From the NCBI GenBank assembly GCA_905116865.2, contig CAJHNH020008438.1, positions 1 through 64,000 on the forward strand: DNA of 64,000 nt, given 5' to 3'. A program made the position numbers and the translations under genes. Shown here one piece after another: positions 21,710 to 32,070 of this stretch (within the stretch, counting starts at the first letter, position 1; the number at the start of each line of letters is the position of its first letter). Source of the DNA: Candidula unifasciata (taxonomy: Eukaryota > Mollusca > Gastropoda > Stylommatophora > Geomitridae). The notes under the pieces are model-generated. The model was not told the DNA's origin. It did not search any database and saw nothing but the letters and a program-made list of their open reading frames with translations.

Positions 21710-22250
21710 CGCGTTGCTGTGGCATATTTTGGCTAAATGGAAAGAAAGAAAATAGGAATAGCACGTGTCTTATATGATTAATGTCGCAATCATTGCCTGC
21801 GCAGATACAGAGATAGTCTGGTATGCCGACTCAAGAACATGCAACAGATAATTGTGTCATTATAGTAGTCGTTTAAATTGTATTATTAGGAATTCTAAAT
21901 ATAGTTATTTGGTTATCGCATGCTAAAGCTGTTTGTATTTTTTTAAATAGTAAGTATAGCTTACTACTGTAGTTACACATTACCCACAAACACAAAATGA
22001 TAAAAGCTGAGGTTGCTTTAGTAAAATAAAACAAATTAAGACATGAAAACTTGAAAATCATGTGTTAAGTTCTTTAGGTTAACAATATCTGTCATCACCC
22101 CCACCACTCCCCCACATCCGACTACTGCCCTCTCCCTCTTCGAAGGATTTGAATGTCATCACCTCACGATATTTTTTTTAAACGGACCATGATATCCCTG
22201 TCCATCCCGACTAAAATGGGGAGCAGGAAATGTAATTAGTACAAGAAAAA
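21709..22250 (+). mobile_element. R1 element, copy 2 (truncated)
   Basis: ACGCGTTGCTGTGGCAT and TTGGCTAAATGG at the left, AGTCGTTTAAATTG, GCATGCTAAAGCTGTTTGTA and GGGGAGCAGGAAATGTAATT to the right follow the order of copy 1. The first part of the terminus is replaced by the ATGT run, and the right half is missing. Confidence 0.8.
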
Positions 22251-22429
22251 AAAAAGGAATAGCACTTTTATCAGAAGAAACAGAACATGGGAAGAGGAGC
22301 GGCCTCACAATAGATGTAACTAAACATCGTAGAAGGTGAAAAAAAGAACAAATCAGTGAAATAAAAATATGTGCCTTAAAAATCACAAAGAACAGATTTT
22401 CACTTGTATGTCTTTGTTTCTGTTTGCAG

Positions 22430-22729
22430 GCGATGTAACACCAAACGAATGTGTTGAATACTTCTTTAGCATTTTTGTCAGTGACAGCCTTCCTTGTCCC
22501 GAAATGGGAGAATTCATCAGATGCGAATCACTAGCATTGCAGATTAATATGAACGAATTATCACAGGCAGAACTGTTGAAACTGAAATCGGACATTGGCG
22601 ATATATTCGTTAAATTTAACTTCACTTGCACAGTGGACTTTGGGATGACAGCAGATGAACCAACCACAACGTCAAAAACAGACAGGAAAAAGCAGCCGTT
22701 AAAAGAACAAGCGCCAATTCCCTACAATG
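22430..22729 (+). CDS. Gene B, exon 3: second four-cysteine domain plus linker
   Basis: A 300-base phase 1-1 exon between GTTTGCAG and GTAATG, equal in length to gene A exon 3. It encodes (G)-DVTPNEC and the pattern C-x(14)-C-x(8)-C-x(34)-C-x(2)-D-F, with one sequon (NFT) next to the last cysteine. The linker has a short Thr run, then Lys/Gln-rich sequence ending APIPYN. Roughly half or more of the positions match gene A exon 3 by eye, including L-x-[MN]-N-x-L-S-x-A-E-L-L. Confidence 0.94.
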
Positions 22730-22769
22730 GTAATGATAATATTTGTAGGTTTCTATATTTAAATGTGAG

Positions 22770-23000
22770 TCAGTGCCGCGAGGTTCACATCTGTGGCTTG
22801 GGGGTTGCAAACACGCCTTGTAATGCCGGTGTACTAGGTTCGATCCTAGGGATTAGGCAGCAGACTGTCTTGCGTTTGTTTCGAACATGGTACTGAGAGT
22901 TGAAAGTTTAGTTGCAATGATAAACTACTACAAGAAAAAAGAAAACCACAACAGCCAAAAAATGCTGGGTTGGTTCTGCAACGTCCTTTAAAGGATACGC
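22770..23000 (+). mobile_element. SINE2 copy, gene B intron 3
   Basis: CTGTGGCTTGGGGGTTGC (A box side), AGGTTCGATCCTAGGG (B box), then the body and the tail GTTGGTTCTGCAACGTCCTT, ending with the AAGGATACGCAA motif. Confidence 0.8.
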
Positions 23001-23880
23001 AAGTATAGTCCGTTCAGTAAGTCATGAATACATTTACCATCGATTTTCTCGCAAAATGCCTGTTAGATCCCACTAATTTTATTAAATTTGAGATTTTACA
23101 GTAAATATGTTAATTTAATTAAAGTTCAATTTTTGTCATAGGTGTATCTTTTTAATAAATTATGCTCTATCCAGACCAAGAGCTTATTTTTGTTTTTTGT
23201 TTTTGTTTCTCTGGTCATAAATATCACAATATAAATTATAAATAACCTATCTTAGAATCCCGATGGGTGCTCTGGTACAGTAATGCTCTAACCTCCTGCA
23301 TTGCTGTAAATGTGCACCTCAAATTCATTACGAAAAATATGTCTTTGTCAATTTTGAAGAGCCAGTTGTATGACACAATAACTAAACGCATCATCATCAT
23401 TTTTCACGTTTGCCGTTATGCGTTGTGAAAAGGAACAGTTCTCGCTGCAGTGCTTGATGGGTAGTAATGGCAGCTATTGCTATTTCGTGGCCACGTAGAA
23501 GCCCTTTAATGTTTTCAGTCCCTATTCTTCTAGGGCAACCTATTACTTTCAAATGAGAACTTTTAAGTGTGGGGCTAGTTGTTCTTGCTGCATCTCGCGA
23601 GATGACCAAACAGATCTTCCGTTTCTTAGTGAATTTGGTGCATGGTGTCGTCCCTACAATCTGTGTGATAATATCATTTCTAAATTGTCTACGATGGTTA
23701 AGTTGACGGCTATGCCCGGGCATATCATGGGTTAGCCTTTGATAATGTCCATGTCTGTCACTGATCGAATCGGGTAGGTATGAATATACAATTTATAACG
23801 TTCGTGGGCACTCATACTTATGTATGGATGTCCTAATAAAGGTATCAGCTGGTATAGTTTAAGATTGTTAGTTGTAGTCA
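23001..23880. other. Gene B intron 3, mostly unassigned
   Basis: The minus strand at 23397-23723 has a 108-residue frame reading RQLNHRRQFRNDIITQIVGT. It could be decayed mobile-element coding sequence, but no motif identifies it. The rest is AT-rich without recognised features. Confidence 0.4.
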
Positions 23881-24540
23881 ACGGACTAACATCATTGCAG
23901 ACTAGTGTAAACCCATAAATTTTCTATTCTAACTCCAGCCTGAACTGAAGAATCTCAGCGCAGTGCACAAACTGCACCGGCGAGAATCCTGAAATACTTT
24001 GAGTAGATTTTTAAGGTATTTTTTACCTGCTCAACAAAATACACGAGCGTCCGTTCTTACTACCCAAAGACCAGGGGAAATTACCAGAAATCCACTTGAA
24101 AACGATCCCAGCCGGCTATCCTCCGAATAACGCCCACATATTATGGTGACCAAAAAACAGGGCCCATGTAAATTGCAGACTTTCAGCGACTTAAATTGCG
24201 AACTTCCGGCGACTACCGCCAACTTCAAGATAATCTTTCGCGCCGCTACGCACGGTGCGAATCAGGGCTAAACTAGATGGCTGGGACTCAAAAGCAAAGT
24301 TGCAGGAGATGTGAAAGATACTCTTGACGATGGCGGTAGTCGCCGGAAGTCCGCGATTTTAGTCGCCGGAAGTACGCAATTTACATTTGACTGAAGCCCT
24401 GTCAGGGTGTGTTTTTGGCCGCCATAATATATAGCCGTTTTTCGGAGGATAGCCTTCCAGCCTTTAACAGGTTTGAACCTGAGACCTCCAGCATTCGATG
24501 CCACAACTCAAGACCACGAAGTCTGCAACCAGCTGGTAAA
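23880..24540 (-). mobile_element. SINE1 copy (reversed), interrupted by a MITE
   Basis: From the right, the head side (B box GGTTTGAACCTGAGACC read in reverse, 24470-24490), then a break at 24114-24454, then body motifs CACACGAGCGTC-like, AATTACC, CTGAGCTT-side and GCACAGTG-side in the order seen at 34065-34505. The interruption has its own inverted repeats and target duplication. Confidence 0.75.
24114..24454. mobile_element. 341-base MITE inside a SINE1 (hAT-like)
   Basis: Ends are inverted repeats: GGCTATCCTCCGAA at the left and its reverse complement TTCGGAGGATAGCC at the right. Similarity continues inward through the ATATTATGG and CTTCCGGCGACTACCGCC blocks. Flanking 8-mers TCCCAGCC (24106-24113) and TTCCAGCC (24455-24462) differ by one base; removing the element restores the SINE1 sequence seen at 34435. 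It encodes no protein. Confidence 0.85.
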
Positions 24541-24636
24541 AAAAAAAAGCACTGGCACCTTGTTTCTATTTCCCGATCTATTCTCCACAGGAAGAATAAT
24601 GTTACAGAATAATGTTACTTTACGTGTCTGTTACAG

Positions 24637-24757
24637 ACTGTCTCTCCAACTCCTCCAGTTCCTGTAGAAGACGTCCAGATGGCGACTACTCCCTGTGTTT
24701 CCCAGACTGCCAAACTGGCTTCTACGCAACATGCAAGTCCTACAGTCTGCATCTCAG
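24637..24757 (+). CDS. Gene B, exon 4: first half of CBM14-like module
   Basis: A 121-base exon from GTTACAG to GTATAT, phase 1 in and phase 2 out, as in genes A and C. It encodes (D)-CLSNSSSSC, R-P-D-G-D-Y-S-L-C-F-P-D-C, G-F-Y-A-T-C and HL(R). The first nine residues are identical to gene A. The module continues in exon 5 after a 2.36 kb intron filled with SINE, LINE and family E copies. Confidence 0.93.
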
Positions 24758-24829
24758 GTATATCATCACAGTCACTATTCTTTCATGTGGGGTGGGGGGG
24801 GGGGGTGGGTGGCAGGGTTGAGGCGGGGT

Positions 24830-25090
24830 TTGGGGGAGGTGGGCTTTGGGAGCGAGTGAGCAATGCGGAGTCACAAACAGATCTGACGGTTAGAGGAGAT
24901 TGGCCTTGTGGCGAATTACCAGAGGATCTGGTCGAGGCACATCACTCAAGGAAAAGACGATATACAAAAAGACAGGCACTGATGACATAGGAATCTGACC
25001 TCTTCGCTTGCTGTTGAAGATGAAGACAGGGCGCTTATGGGAGTGTTCCTTATGCTGTGATGTCGATTCCTAATTAAACATTCAAATTTT
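24830..25090 (+). repeat. Interspersed repeat family E, copy
   Basis: GAGCGAGTGAGCAATG, CTGTTGAAGATGAAGAC, GCGCTTATGGGAGTG and GATGTCGATTCCTAATT match the family core in order, followed by AAACATTC. Confidence 0.7.
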
Positions 25091-25254
25091 TTTTTCAAGT
25101 TGTACGTCAGCAAATTTACATTCTACAACTGTAAGATAACAAGAACATGAATCAAACAACAACTCAAAGAAACTCATTCTTTAATTTATTTATTTATTTT
25201 TTTTTTTTTTATAATTTTTCTGGAAAAATAAAAGTCGTCACGTTCATTCAGCAT

Positions 25255-25465
25255 CCCCGAAATGGGAGCTTTTGGTTTTAATTGTGACTAGGTTATTTGC
25301 GCTAAATAAAATGGCTTAACATTGCTCGCCACCAAGAAGCCATGAAAATGACTTTTGCAGAGTTGATACGATCAAACGAGTCGGACCCAAATAGTGTCCC
25401 GACCGACGATGAAGTCGTCTACTGGCCAGCCAACTGGCGTCCGGGCCTCCGATATGACGCCTGAA
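25255..25465 (+). repeat. Interspersed repeat family H, copy 1 (decayed coding)
   Basis: The + strand reads FAELIRSNESDPNSVPTDDE, VVYWPANWRPG. A related copy at 44600-44790 reads CCVDAIKGDRLKYVPTVEEV, VHW. Both follow a TTTTGGTTTTAATTGTGAC-like leader. They probably derive from the same mobile element; I cannot name it. Confidence 0.5.
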
Positions 25466-25559
25466 ATGTCGTTCAACCTATAGATATTTAGCACAGTTAT
25501 ATTGGGACTCCATAAAACGGTTAAGAAGTAGCCTGAACTCCACTGTGGGTGGGATGCTG

Positions 25560-25725
25560 CGTCGGTGGTAGTTCTTTATGTTGAATGTTATATTGGGAAT
25601 CGACATCACAGCGCTCGAGACACCCCCATAAGCGAAGAGTCCCAATTGCGATACTACCAGCAACCGTCTGATTGTATACCCGTTTCATCCTTACCCTGAG
25701 TGTTGATTCCACAATGACTGCATTA
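25560..25725 (-). repeat. Interspersed repeat family E, copy (reversed)
   Basis: Reverse of the core: AATCGACATCACAGCGCTCG, CCATAAGCG and CAACCGTCTGATTGTATACC, the last shared with 11650-11670. Confidence 0.7.
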
Positions 25726-25726
25726 A

Positions 25727-25923
25727 TTCCTGTAGATTCATGGGGGAAAATGCCACATGTGCATAGGAATAAAGGAAGACCAAATAACACATTTAGAAGA
25801 GAGCTGGAGAATGATGTTAGAAAGTTGGGGAAGACATGGGGAGAGCTCCATGCAATGGCGAAGGATTGAACGATTTGGCATGAGTGGGTTGAGGGCCTAT
25901 GCTCCATTGGGGGATAGAAAGGC

Positions 25924-25927
<4 letters not shown>
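25727..25927 (+). mobile_element. LINE 3' end (C-terminal coding remnant)
   Basis: It reads RNKGRPNNTFRRELENDVRK, LGKTWGELHAMAKD, stop, TIWHEWVEGLCS. The G-R-P-x-N-T-x-R-R-E-L...T-W-G-x-L...D-R-x-x-W-x-x-x-V-x-G-L-C pattern is the usual C-terminal tail of RTE/CR1-like LINEs. A (GA)n tail follows at 25928-25992. A second copy of this family is at 34650-34915. Confidence 0.75.

Positions 25928-25992
<65 letters not shown>
25928..25992. repeat. (GA)n microsatellite at a LINE 3' end
   Basis: About 32 copies of GA followed by a short G run. Confidence 0.95.
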
Positions 25993-26002
<10 letters not shown>

Positions 26003-26134
26003 AAGTTCACAGAAGATACTGTGACACTGTGCTCGCGCTATTTGCAACGGCACCCAAATTCCTAAGATCTTCCCTGTCCTATACCGCAAGAGTAGTAAAT
26101 AACAGGCATTATTGCCACTTAATCTTCTTGAACA

Positions 26135-26485
26135 GAAGAGGGCTGTGTGGTCTCGAGGCATGGTGTCAGCCTCGATTGCTAACGTTTTCTAGGTTCAATC
26201 CCGGGGAAGGGCTGGGATTTATTCACGTGAACTTGTACTTCTAGATATTCCCTCTAGTCTCTGGGTAGTGAAGTCGGACGCCCGTGTGCATTGTTGCCCA
26301 CGTGCAAAAAAAAAAAAATCCCTTGACAGTTGGAAATCGAAAAGAGTAGCCTAACGGCGCTGCCCCGACAAAATTTGGAGTTAAAAATCTACCGAAAGTA
26401 TTTCAGGATCTTCGCCGCTGCTACAGAACCTATGCACTGTGCTGAGCTTCTTCTTACTCATATTTGAGTTAAAAGAAAATTGGAG
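26135..26485 (+). mobile_element. SINE1 copy, near full length
   Basis: Head TGTGGTCTCGAGGCATGGTG, B box AGGTTCAATCCC, body GGGCTGGGATTTATTCACG, TCTCTGGGTAGTGA, GTGTGCATTGTTGCCCACGT, AGTAGCCTAACGGCGCTGCC and tail CACTGTGCTGAGCTTCTTC. It serves as a reference for the family together with 61965 and 46830. Confidence 0.88.
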
Positions 26486-27121
26486 CAGTTATGGGTTACT
26501 ACCCGTGTGCCATAATGTTGATCTGTTGTTCAAAACCTCAAACCCTAAACCTGTCTTTAACAGTTGTAAATGCCTATGAGACATGGGCAATAGGCAGAGA
26601 CGTTATAAACAGATTACATGCCCTCAGAGATATGATTGCAGTTGAGTATGTCAAGAATATCATGGCATTCCAGAAACACAAAAGAAGGCAGTCCTCTTCA
26701 AGACACATGTGAGCCGTATGCTGAATCATTATGTTCATCATCGTCATCATCATCATCATCATTATCCCGTAACACTTTGTGTCGTGGGTCACCTGTTGGT
26801 GTTGACTGCCTGATCAGCTTCCTCCACTGTAACGGTGTTGGCGATATATGTCGCGCTCTTTTAGGCAGACCGTTAATCGCTCTACGGAGAAAGGGCAAGA
26901 CACATGAAGTCGATCTTCTGTACATTAATTAGCACTCATAGAAAGAAGTAGAAAAGTGGAAGAACTCACTTGATTATTCACTTGTATGCTTCATTTATGT
27001 AATTGTTGCTTCACTATGCACCTGCCAAGATAACAGCTAAATATGTCTGGCAACAAATTGTACAATATTTTGTTTGTGTCTTTTTTATTCAAATTAACGT
27101 ACATGTATGTCATGTCTATAG

Positions 27122-27248
27122 GAGGTGTCCCTTCTCAAGGCATGAAGAGCCTGGAAGTCACGTACTGGAGAGGAGCGTCTTTGATCCCATCAGCCTTCAG
27201 TGTCAGCCTTTCTCAGCCTTCTGTCCGCATGACGAAGATAAACATTAA
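27122..27248 (+). CDS. Gene B, exon 5: second half of CBM14-like module and C terminus
   Basis: A terminal exon from TCTATAG to a TAA at 27246-27248. With AG from exon 4 it reads R-R-C-P-F-S-R-H-E-E, HVLERSVFDPISLQC, QPFSAFC and ends PHDEDKH. The five exons total 945 bases, giving a continuous frame of 314 residues, which supports all four introns. Residue identity with gene A exon 5 is high (E-x-P-G-S-H-V-x-E-R-S-V-F-D-P-I). No clear polyadenylation signal was seen beyond ATTAAA overlapping the stop. Confidence 0.93.
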
Positions 27249-27655
27249 AAGACGTAGCAATCTTATTTTAAAAAAAAAAAAAACATACTTGAGGAAAAAC
27301 TCAAAGGCATGAAAGCAAGTGGTAGACAGCACTACAAGTGAGTGGACAACTTCAAGATATCGATGATTAGGAGTCTGGGAGGGTGTACTACCTAGGCAAG
27401 ACATAGAGGGCGCTTGAGATCTGTTGTAGTCAACCTTCAGCGTGGAGACTTCGTAAGCTAAGAACCGCCGGGTCTTTTCGATAGAGACTGAATTCTTGTA
27501 GACGTAGAATTTTGTTGAGAGAGAAAAAAAAAAACCACGAATTATTGAAATATATTTATATTTCCTAAAGATTTCTTAGTTTGTTAATTTTATTTTAAAC
27601 ATGAAATTGGTATCTGTTCATTGCCATTATCATTATTATTTTTTTTTTCACAACC
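27249..27655. other. Gene B downstream region
   Basis: Poly-A tracts near 27271 and 27525; nothing else recognised. Confidence 0.4.
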
Positions 27656-27659
27656 ATCA

Positions 27660-27850
27660 TCTTGAAAGCTACCGTGAAGTAGCGGCTAGGCATTCACTTG
27701 AAGATGTGAAGGTCGTGGGTTCGGGTCCTGGAGGAGCCGGACATATTTTCAAAAAGACCTTGGCTCTCAGGTCGCTCCATCCTAGAGTGGGGTGGGTACC
27801 AAGGTGCAGTCCTGGGAAGTCAGGACATAAGGACATATTTTCTTTTAATT
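27660..27850 (+). mobile_element. SINE3-like copy
   Basis: GCTACCGTGAAGTAGCGGCT and a B box GTCGTGGGTTCGGGTCC form a tRNA-like head, followed by CTCAGGTCGCTCCA, GGGTGGGTACCAAGG and GTCCTGGGAAGTCAGG, a degraded SINE3 body. Confidence 0.55.
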
Positions 27851-28419
27851 CACCCGATTGCAGGGACACCGATATTTAGTAGGCTGTTCCTATGAAAAAC
27901 CAATAGCCTAGGGGTGTTAGGTGGGAAATGAACATAGTAAACCATAATATTGGACCTTCCCGGGAACTTCCCACGAAATCTCGGAGGCCGAAATGGGGTG
28001 AACTTAAAAAACAGTATCGGACATATGAAATAAAGAGGCTGAGAAAACGACACTGCTTACTGCTTACAAGAACTCGAGAAGCGAACATTTATGAAAGAAA
28101 CCAAAAGTACTAGACCGAATGTCATCCGAGATATCGAAGCGATTGCGCAGAATCAAAAGGAATGGGTAGCTAGACTGCGATCAAATTTTCACATAAAATA
28201 ATACCGCACGACAATAATTGAATATCATTCATAATAATTTCATACAGTGTCTGCCCCACCGATGTGATTTATCATTTTAATGTCAATGTTATGGGAGTCG
28301 CCTGGCCTAGTAACAAGATACCTACCGTCTGTTGCCTGAAGGTAGACTTTGCATTGAGTTTGAAATGTGTTCTCTTGCCCTCCCCCCCCCCCCCCCCCCC
28401 CCTCTCCCCGACCCCCTTT

Positions 28420-28580
28420 TTCTGAAGTGACCTATGTTCTCATGGGTACTTGTGTAAAGTCGTGAGAATTAAAGGCAGCCGGCGTGGTGTAGAGCAATTC
28501 ACACACCAAGTGCCTATTGGTCTATAAAATATAGGTCTAAGCCTATTTGCCCAATAGCCTAAATAATGGAAAAGAGTCCT
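28420..28580 (+). mobile_element. SINE3 tail fragment
   Basis: GAGAATTAAAGGCAGCCGGC, GTCTATAAAATATAGGTC and TGGAAAAGAGTCCTTCGAG match the SINE3 3' half. A C-run precedes it at 28382-28402. Confidence 0.6.
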
Positions 28581-28689
28581 TCGAGTTTTTTTTATTTTTT
28601 ATTTCTGTTTGAATAGTATAGAAGCAGTAAACTGTATTAGTGTTATGAGTCCGTCACCAAAGTGTTGAGGAAATAAATAGTCAAACTGC

Positions 28690-29260
28690 ATCTTTGCTTT
28701 CGGTTTCGTATGCTCAGATCAGAACATCAGATGGGTCGCCTCTATGAACTCTGATGTCAGCTGCAGGTCCTTCATGGTTTCCCATAGCCTACTTTGCACA
28801 CTTTGCTCTTGAGGTCAAGTGTCTTTTCTAAGTTGTAGGTAGAGTGGGTAGGTCTGCAGAATGTGTTTAGGTGTTTCTTTTTTCTGTTTGACAGGCACAG
28901 TGTGGGTACTGTACAGTCTGTATTTAATAATGTGGTAGTTGAGCCTGAAGTTTCCCGTACGTAGACGGAAAATTGTGGTATGCTGCTTTCTTTTGAATTT
29001 GCTGATGGGGGGGGGGGGGGGGGGGTGTTGTGTATGTTTACTGTTAGTGCGTTGTTTCTCCTTTGTACTTTTTTTCAAAGTCTGTCTGCTAACCCATTTT
29101 CTGGTATACAGCAGTAAGCCGGGATCTACCGGAGAACGAATTGGTTGTTTTCTGCGAATCTCTTTAGCTGGCGGGTCAGTTCTCTCTCCATGCTGTCTAG
29201 TGGATCCCGCTGAGTCGCCTGGAGGAATGACATGCAGTCACAAAGACAAACAATGTTGCT
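28690..29260 (-). mobile_element. LINE 3' end (RNase H-type family), reversed
   Basis: On the minus strand it reads IFRLRTGNFRLNYHIIKYRL and then KKETPKHILQTYPLYLQLRK, the motif order (FRLRTG...ETPxHILQxCPLY) seen after the RNase H domain of I-type LINEs. A homologous fragment is at 45215-45660, also reversed. The C-rich tract on that strand (28999-29023) interrupts it. Confidence 0.7.
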
Positions 29261-29284
29261 GTTTTTAATTTTTATTTCCTCATT

Positions 29285-29925
29285 AGTAAAAGAAAAAACA
29301 ATTATAGTGCGTTTCAAAAGTCGAACCCTCAACTTTAAGAAAATCGCAAATCAATTCACACTTTTGTATGTGGCCTTAGATGTCCATGTCATTATGATTT
29401 TAATTTCTACAATTGTTCAGCTGCTGCTGTTTTCTTAAGGCGGTGAAAATCTGTGATCTTTGTTTGACTAACTATGTGGACCCATAAAAAAAAAGAAAAC
29501 ATAGTAACTGGGGAGAGTTTAGAAACCAGTTGACATATCCAACAATGCATGTTGTTAACCTGTCCGGTTTATGGCGAACAGTTGTGTTTATGCACGGGAG
29601 GCTAAAGCTGGAGACTGGCATATCTGTGAGTGAAACGCTTACGACACGCTTGCAATTTGATGTTTTGAACAGTTGCCGTGACCCAATTAACTGTAGGCAT
29701 TCTGATTGTTAGCTTTAAATTGTTGTCTTGTTCTGTTTTCTTATACGGCAAATAATGTGAAAAACGAAAATAGCGATTTTTTTACATACAAAACAAAAGA
29801 AATGTGCTTACAATGTCATAATTATTAACATGTTGAATGTCAAATTATTATAGCTTACACCGAATGGTTACTGAGTTACATATTTGTTTTTAAGTTGTGC
29901 ACAATTTCTGAGATGGACTGTTGCC
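29285..29925 (+). repeat. Interspersed repeat family J, copy 1
   Basis: Shares blocks with 36500-36760 and 37485-37630: TATGTGGCCTTAGATGTCCA, CTATGTGG/CTATGTTTGAC, AAACCAGTTGACAT/AAATCAGTTCACAT, and GGTTACTGAGTTACATATTT. The second copy is interrupted by a SINE3 and a LINE. It could be a DNA transposon relic; I see no transposase. Confidence 0.55.
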
Positions 29926-30009
29926 ACAGCTCTCGTCAATCAATATACGTGTTTGGAAACAGTTAACAACAGAAAGAGTCAAATATAACAGAAATCGTTG
30001 ATTTATTGC

Positions 30010-30317
30010 AATAGATTTGCAAGTAGGTCAGATATTGTCGTGAAAATGTGTCACCACTTCAAATAGTCCCCTAAGGACCTCAGGTGTTTCACGCTCCGCA
30101 TATCTTAGGCTGATACCATCTTCCAATTAACAGCGCTGACTATATGTCGTGCTTAGTCTCTCGACTAGTTTCTGAAACAGCAATTAAAACAAAGAATATA
30201 TTTGGTTCGACCTTAGTTCTTTTTTTTTTTTTTTTTTGAAATTGCTGAAGTCTGTGTACAAGTTGGGGAAATGTGGTTTGACTCAGTAGGGCCTTATGCG
30301 ACAGCAGGTCTGGTAGG
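30010..30317 (+). promoter_or_regulatory. Gene C proximal upstream region conserved with gene B
   Basis: Same ordered blocks as 18465-18760, including TAGGTCA, GAAAATGTGTCACC, CTAAGGACCT, TTTCACG, CATATCTTA, ATCTTCCA and TAGTTTCTGAAAC, followed by a T run (30219-30238) and a conserved leader (TTGCTGAAG). Conservation outside the coding exon marks it as duplicated with the gene and perhaps regulatory. Confidence 0.5.
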
Positions 30318-30372
30318 ATGAACAAACTGTGTGGGATTGTGCTGGCTGTGCTGCTGCTCATAGCCTTTGTGG
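30318..30372 (+). CDS. Gene C, exon 1: signal-peptide exon
   Basis: ATG at 30318 opens MNKLCGIVLAVLLLIAFV(G), a short polar start and a hydrophobic core typical of a secretory signal peptide. The exon ends GTGG/GTAAGT in phase 1, identical in position to gene B exon 1. The next securely identified exon of this gene is 14.5 kb away. Upstream leader and promoter sequence match gene B, which supports the start. Confidence 0.82.
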
Positions 30373-30589
30373 GTAAGTACATAATAACAGCGTCTTGTTC
30401 AGAATTTCTAATTAATAACTTCTAGTTACATGTCTGTTATGTTAGTTTTAATGCAGTTTATAAAGTTGACATTGTTTTTCTATAGGTATCGGGCGCAAAA
30501 AGACATTCTAAAGGAGGTAATGTGTAAAATATCTGATATCCGTTTTCAGTTCCATGAATGACAAGGCAACAGGAATTTCAGTAAAAGTG

Positions 30590-30835
30590 CACATGTACAC
30601 ACGGGGATTGGCACCTGAGTCAACATATCTTGTCCTCTAAGACTGTCCCAAATACAACTCATCGAGGTACAACTTTTGGTCAAGAGAAACATCGGTGCAA
30701 GTCAAACTTTACGGGTCACTGAGTGAAATACAATGACAAAGAATTTTATACTAGAGACAACATTGCAGACCTTGGTAATATGTTTCAAGCGAACGAAAAA
30801 TGAAGAAGAAGGCAGTTAAAATGCGAGTTTGAGAA
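30590..30835 (+). mobile_element. LINE C-terminal tail
   Basis: GTCCTCTAAGACTGTCCCAA, AATACAACTCATCGAG, GTGCAAGTCAAACTTTACGG and GCAGACCTTGGTAATATG align with 46495-46690, which reads a [HV]LQNCPKYN...VQAKLCGS-like LINE tail. Frames are broken. Confidence 0.6.
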
Positions 30836-31129
30836 ACGATGTTAGGGGTGCTTATGCGTTGTTTAAGTGCGCAATGATAATAACCGGAAAAAATTATTGA
30901 TGATAAGGCTCTCTCTTTTTTTCCCCCCTACATTGTTTTCTGAGGGAAGGGGTAAAAAGAAAGGGTACGGGGAGGCGCGAGGAGGATCTCCAACTGAGGA
31001 TGCTTTGGCTACAACAGCACAAGAGATAGAGTAGTGGTGAGAGAAAACGAGACTTTCACGAGGGCCGCGATGAAAATGACGTTCTGTAAAGGACATGCTG
31101 ATTGATTGATTCTTTTTGTTTTTTCTACG

Positions 31130-31385
31130 GGTTCACCAGCTGTAATCTCCGGACAGGTTTGGTTGTTCGTCCACTTCTAGACTGTAGTCCCGTTTCAGAA
31201 GCTGAGAGTTGCGTGTGCATCTGTTTTACAGACCTGACATTTTTATGCAGACTGCTGGTTTCTTGCCTCTCAGGCAGATAACTCGGACTTCAAAAGCAGC
31301 TCCCAATTGATCGAATGTCACGACCGAGTAGGCAGTGCTTCTATTCTCAAGTCCCCATAACAAAGCCCTAGATCACACACTTGCA
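31130..31385 (+). repeat. Interspersed repeat family F, copy 1
   Basis: TTCACCAGCTGTAATCTCCG, GGTTGTTCGTCCACTTC, GCGTGTGCATCTGTTTTACA and CTCTCAGGCAGATAACTCGG recur in order at 35400-35665 and 44408-44595. All three copies lie within gene C's long intron. No coding sense was recognised. Confidence 0.7.
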
Positions 31386-31797
31386 TGACTTATTGATTGC
31401 TTGGGGTTTCAAGGAACTTAAGTCCCTAGAATCTAGCGCCCCTACCGTTCTCCCAACATTTTAACAATTAATTTAAATGTTATCATCATATATACTTGTA
31501 CTCGTTGACTTTGAGAGGTGTAACGAGCACCGACTGTGGACCAAGCAATGCCTTACTTGCAAAACCAACCCGTGCATTGTTTTTAGCTGTTGTGTTTTTC
31601 AAGGAAAATTGTAAATTCGGTAGTATGCTGAGAGAAGAAATACAATCTAGAATGCAATCTGGAAATAAAGTATACTGTGCCCTTCAACATCTGCTAAAGT
31701 CATCGTGTCTGTCTCGAAACACCAAGATCAAATATATGAAACGTTGATATGGCTAGTCGTTTTATACAATACAGAAACGTGGAGGACAAGTAAAAAG

Positions 31798-32070
31798 TAA
31801 AAAGTAAAGGACCCTTTTCCATGCCTTTAGGCGTATAGGGCATATAGGGCTAGACCTATATTTTTATTGACCAATCAGCACAAAATGGGTTATGTGGTCA
31901 GCATCACGCCGGCTGCCTTTACTTTTCGGGACTGCACCCGGTACCCAATCAAGGCTGGGTCGACCTAGGAGCCAAGGTCATTTTTGAAAATAGTCCGGCT
32001 TCGCCAGGGAGCGAACTCACGACCTTCCTATCCGCGGCGAGCGTCTAGCCGATCGGCCACCGCGACTCCC
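31798..32070 (-). mobile_element. SINE3 full copy inserted into a LINE
   Basis: On the minus strand: head GAGTCGCGGTGGCCGATCGG, CTAGACGCTCGCC, B box GTGAGTTCGCTCCC, body GGTCGACCCAGCC, GTAAAGGCAGCCGGCGTGAT-like block and tail CGCCTAAAGGCATGGAAAAG. Flanks GTGGAGGACAA-x-TAAAA (31779) and GTGGAGAACAA-x-TAAAA (32071) look like a diverged target duplication. Confidence 0.88.

Noticed and set aside
20724..21777. Frames of 330-343 codons reading MYVC or HTYI repeats
   Set aside because: Pure consequence of the ATGT microsatellite, open in several frames at once.
31496..31747. Cys-containing + frame considered as the missing exon 2 of gene C
   Set aside because: Its second half is a LINE reverse transcriptase tail (EEIQSRMQSGNKVYCALQ) and the cysteine spacing does not fit C-x(8)-C-x(34)-C.
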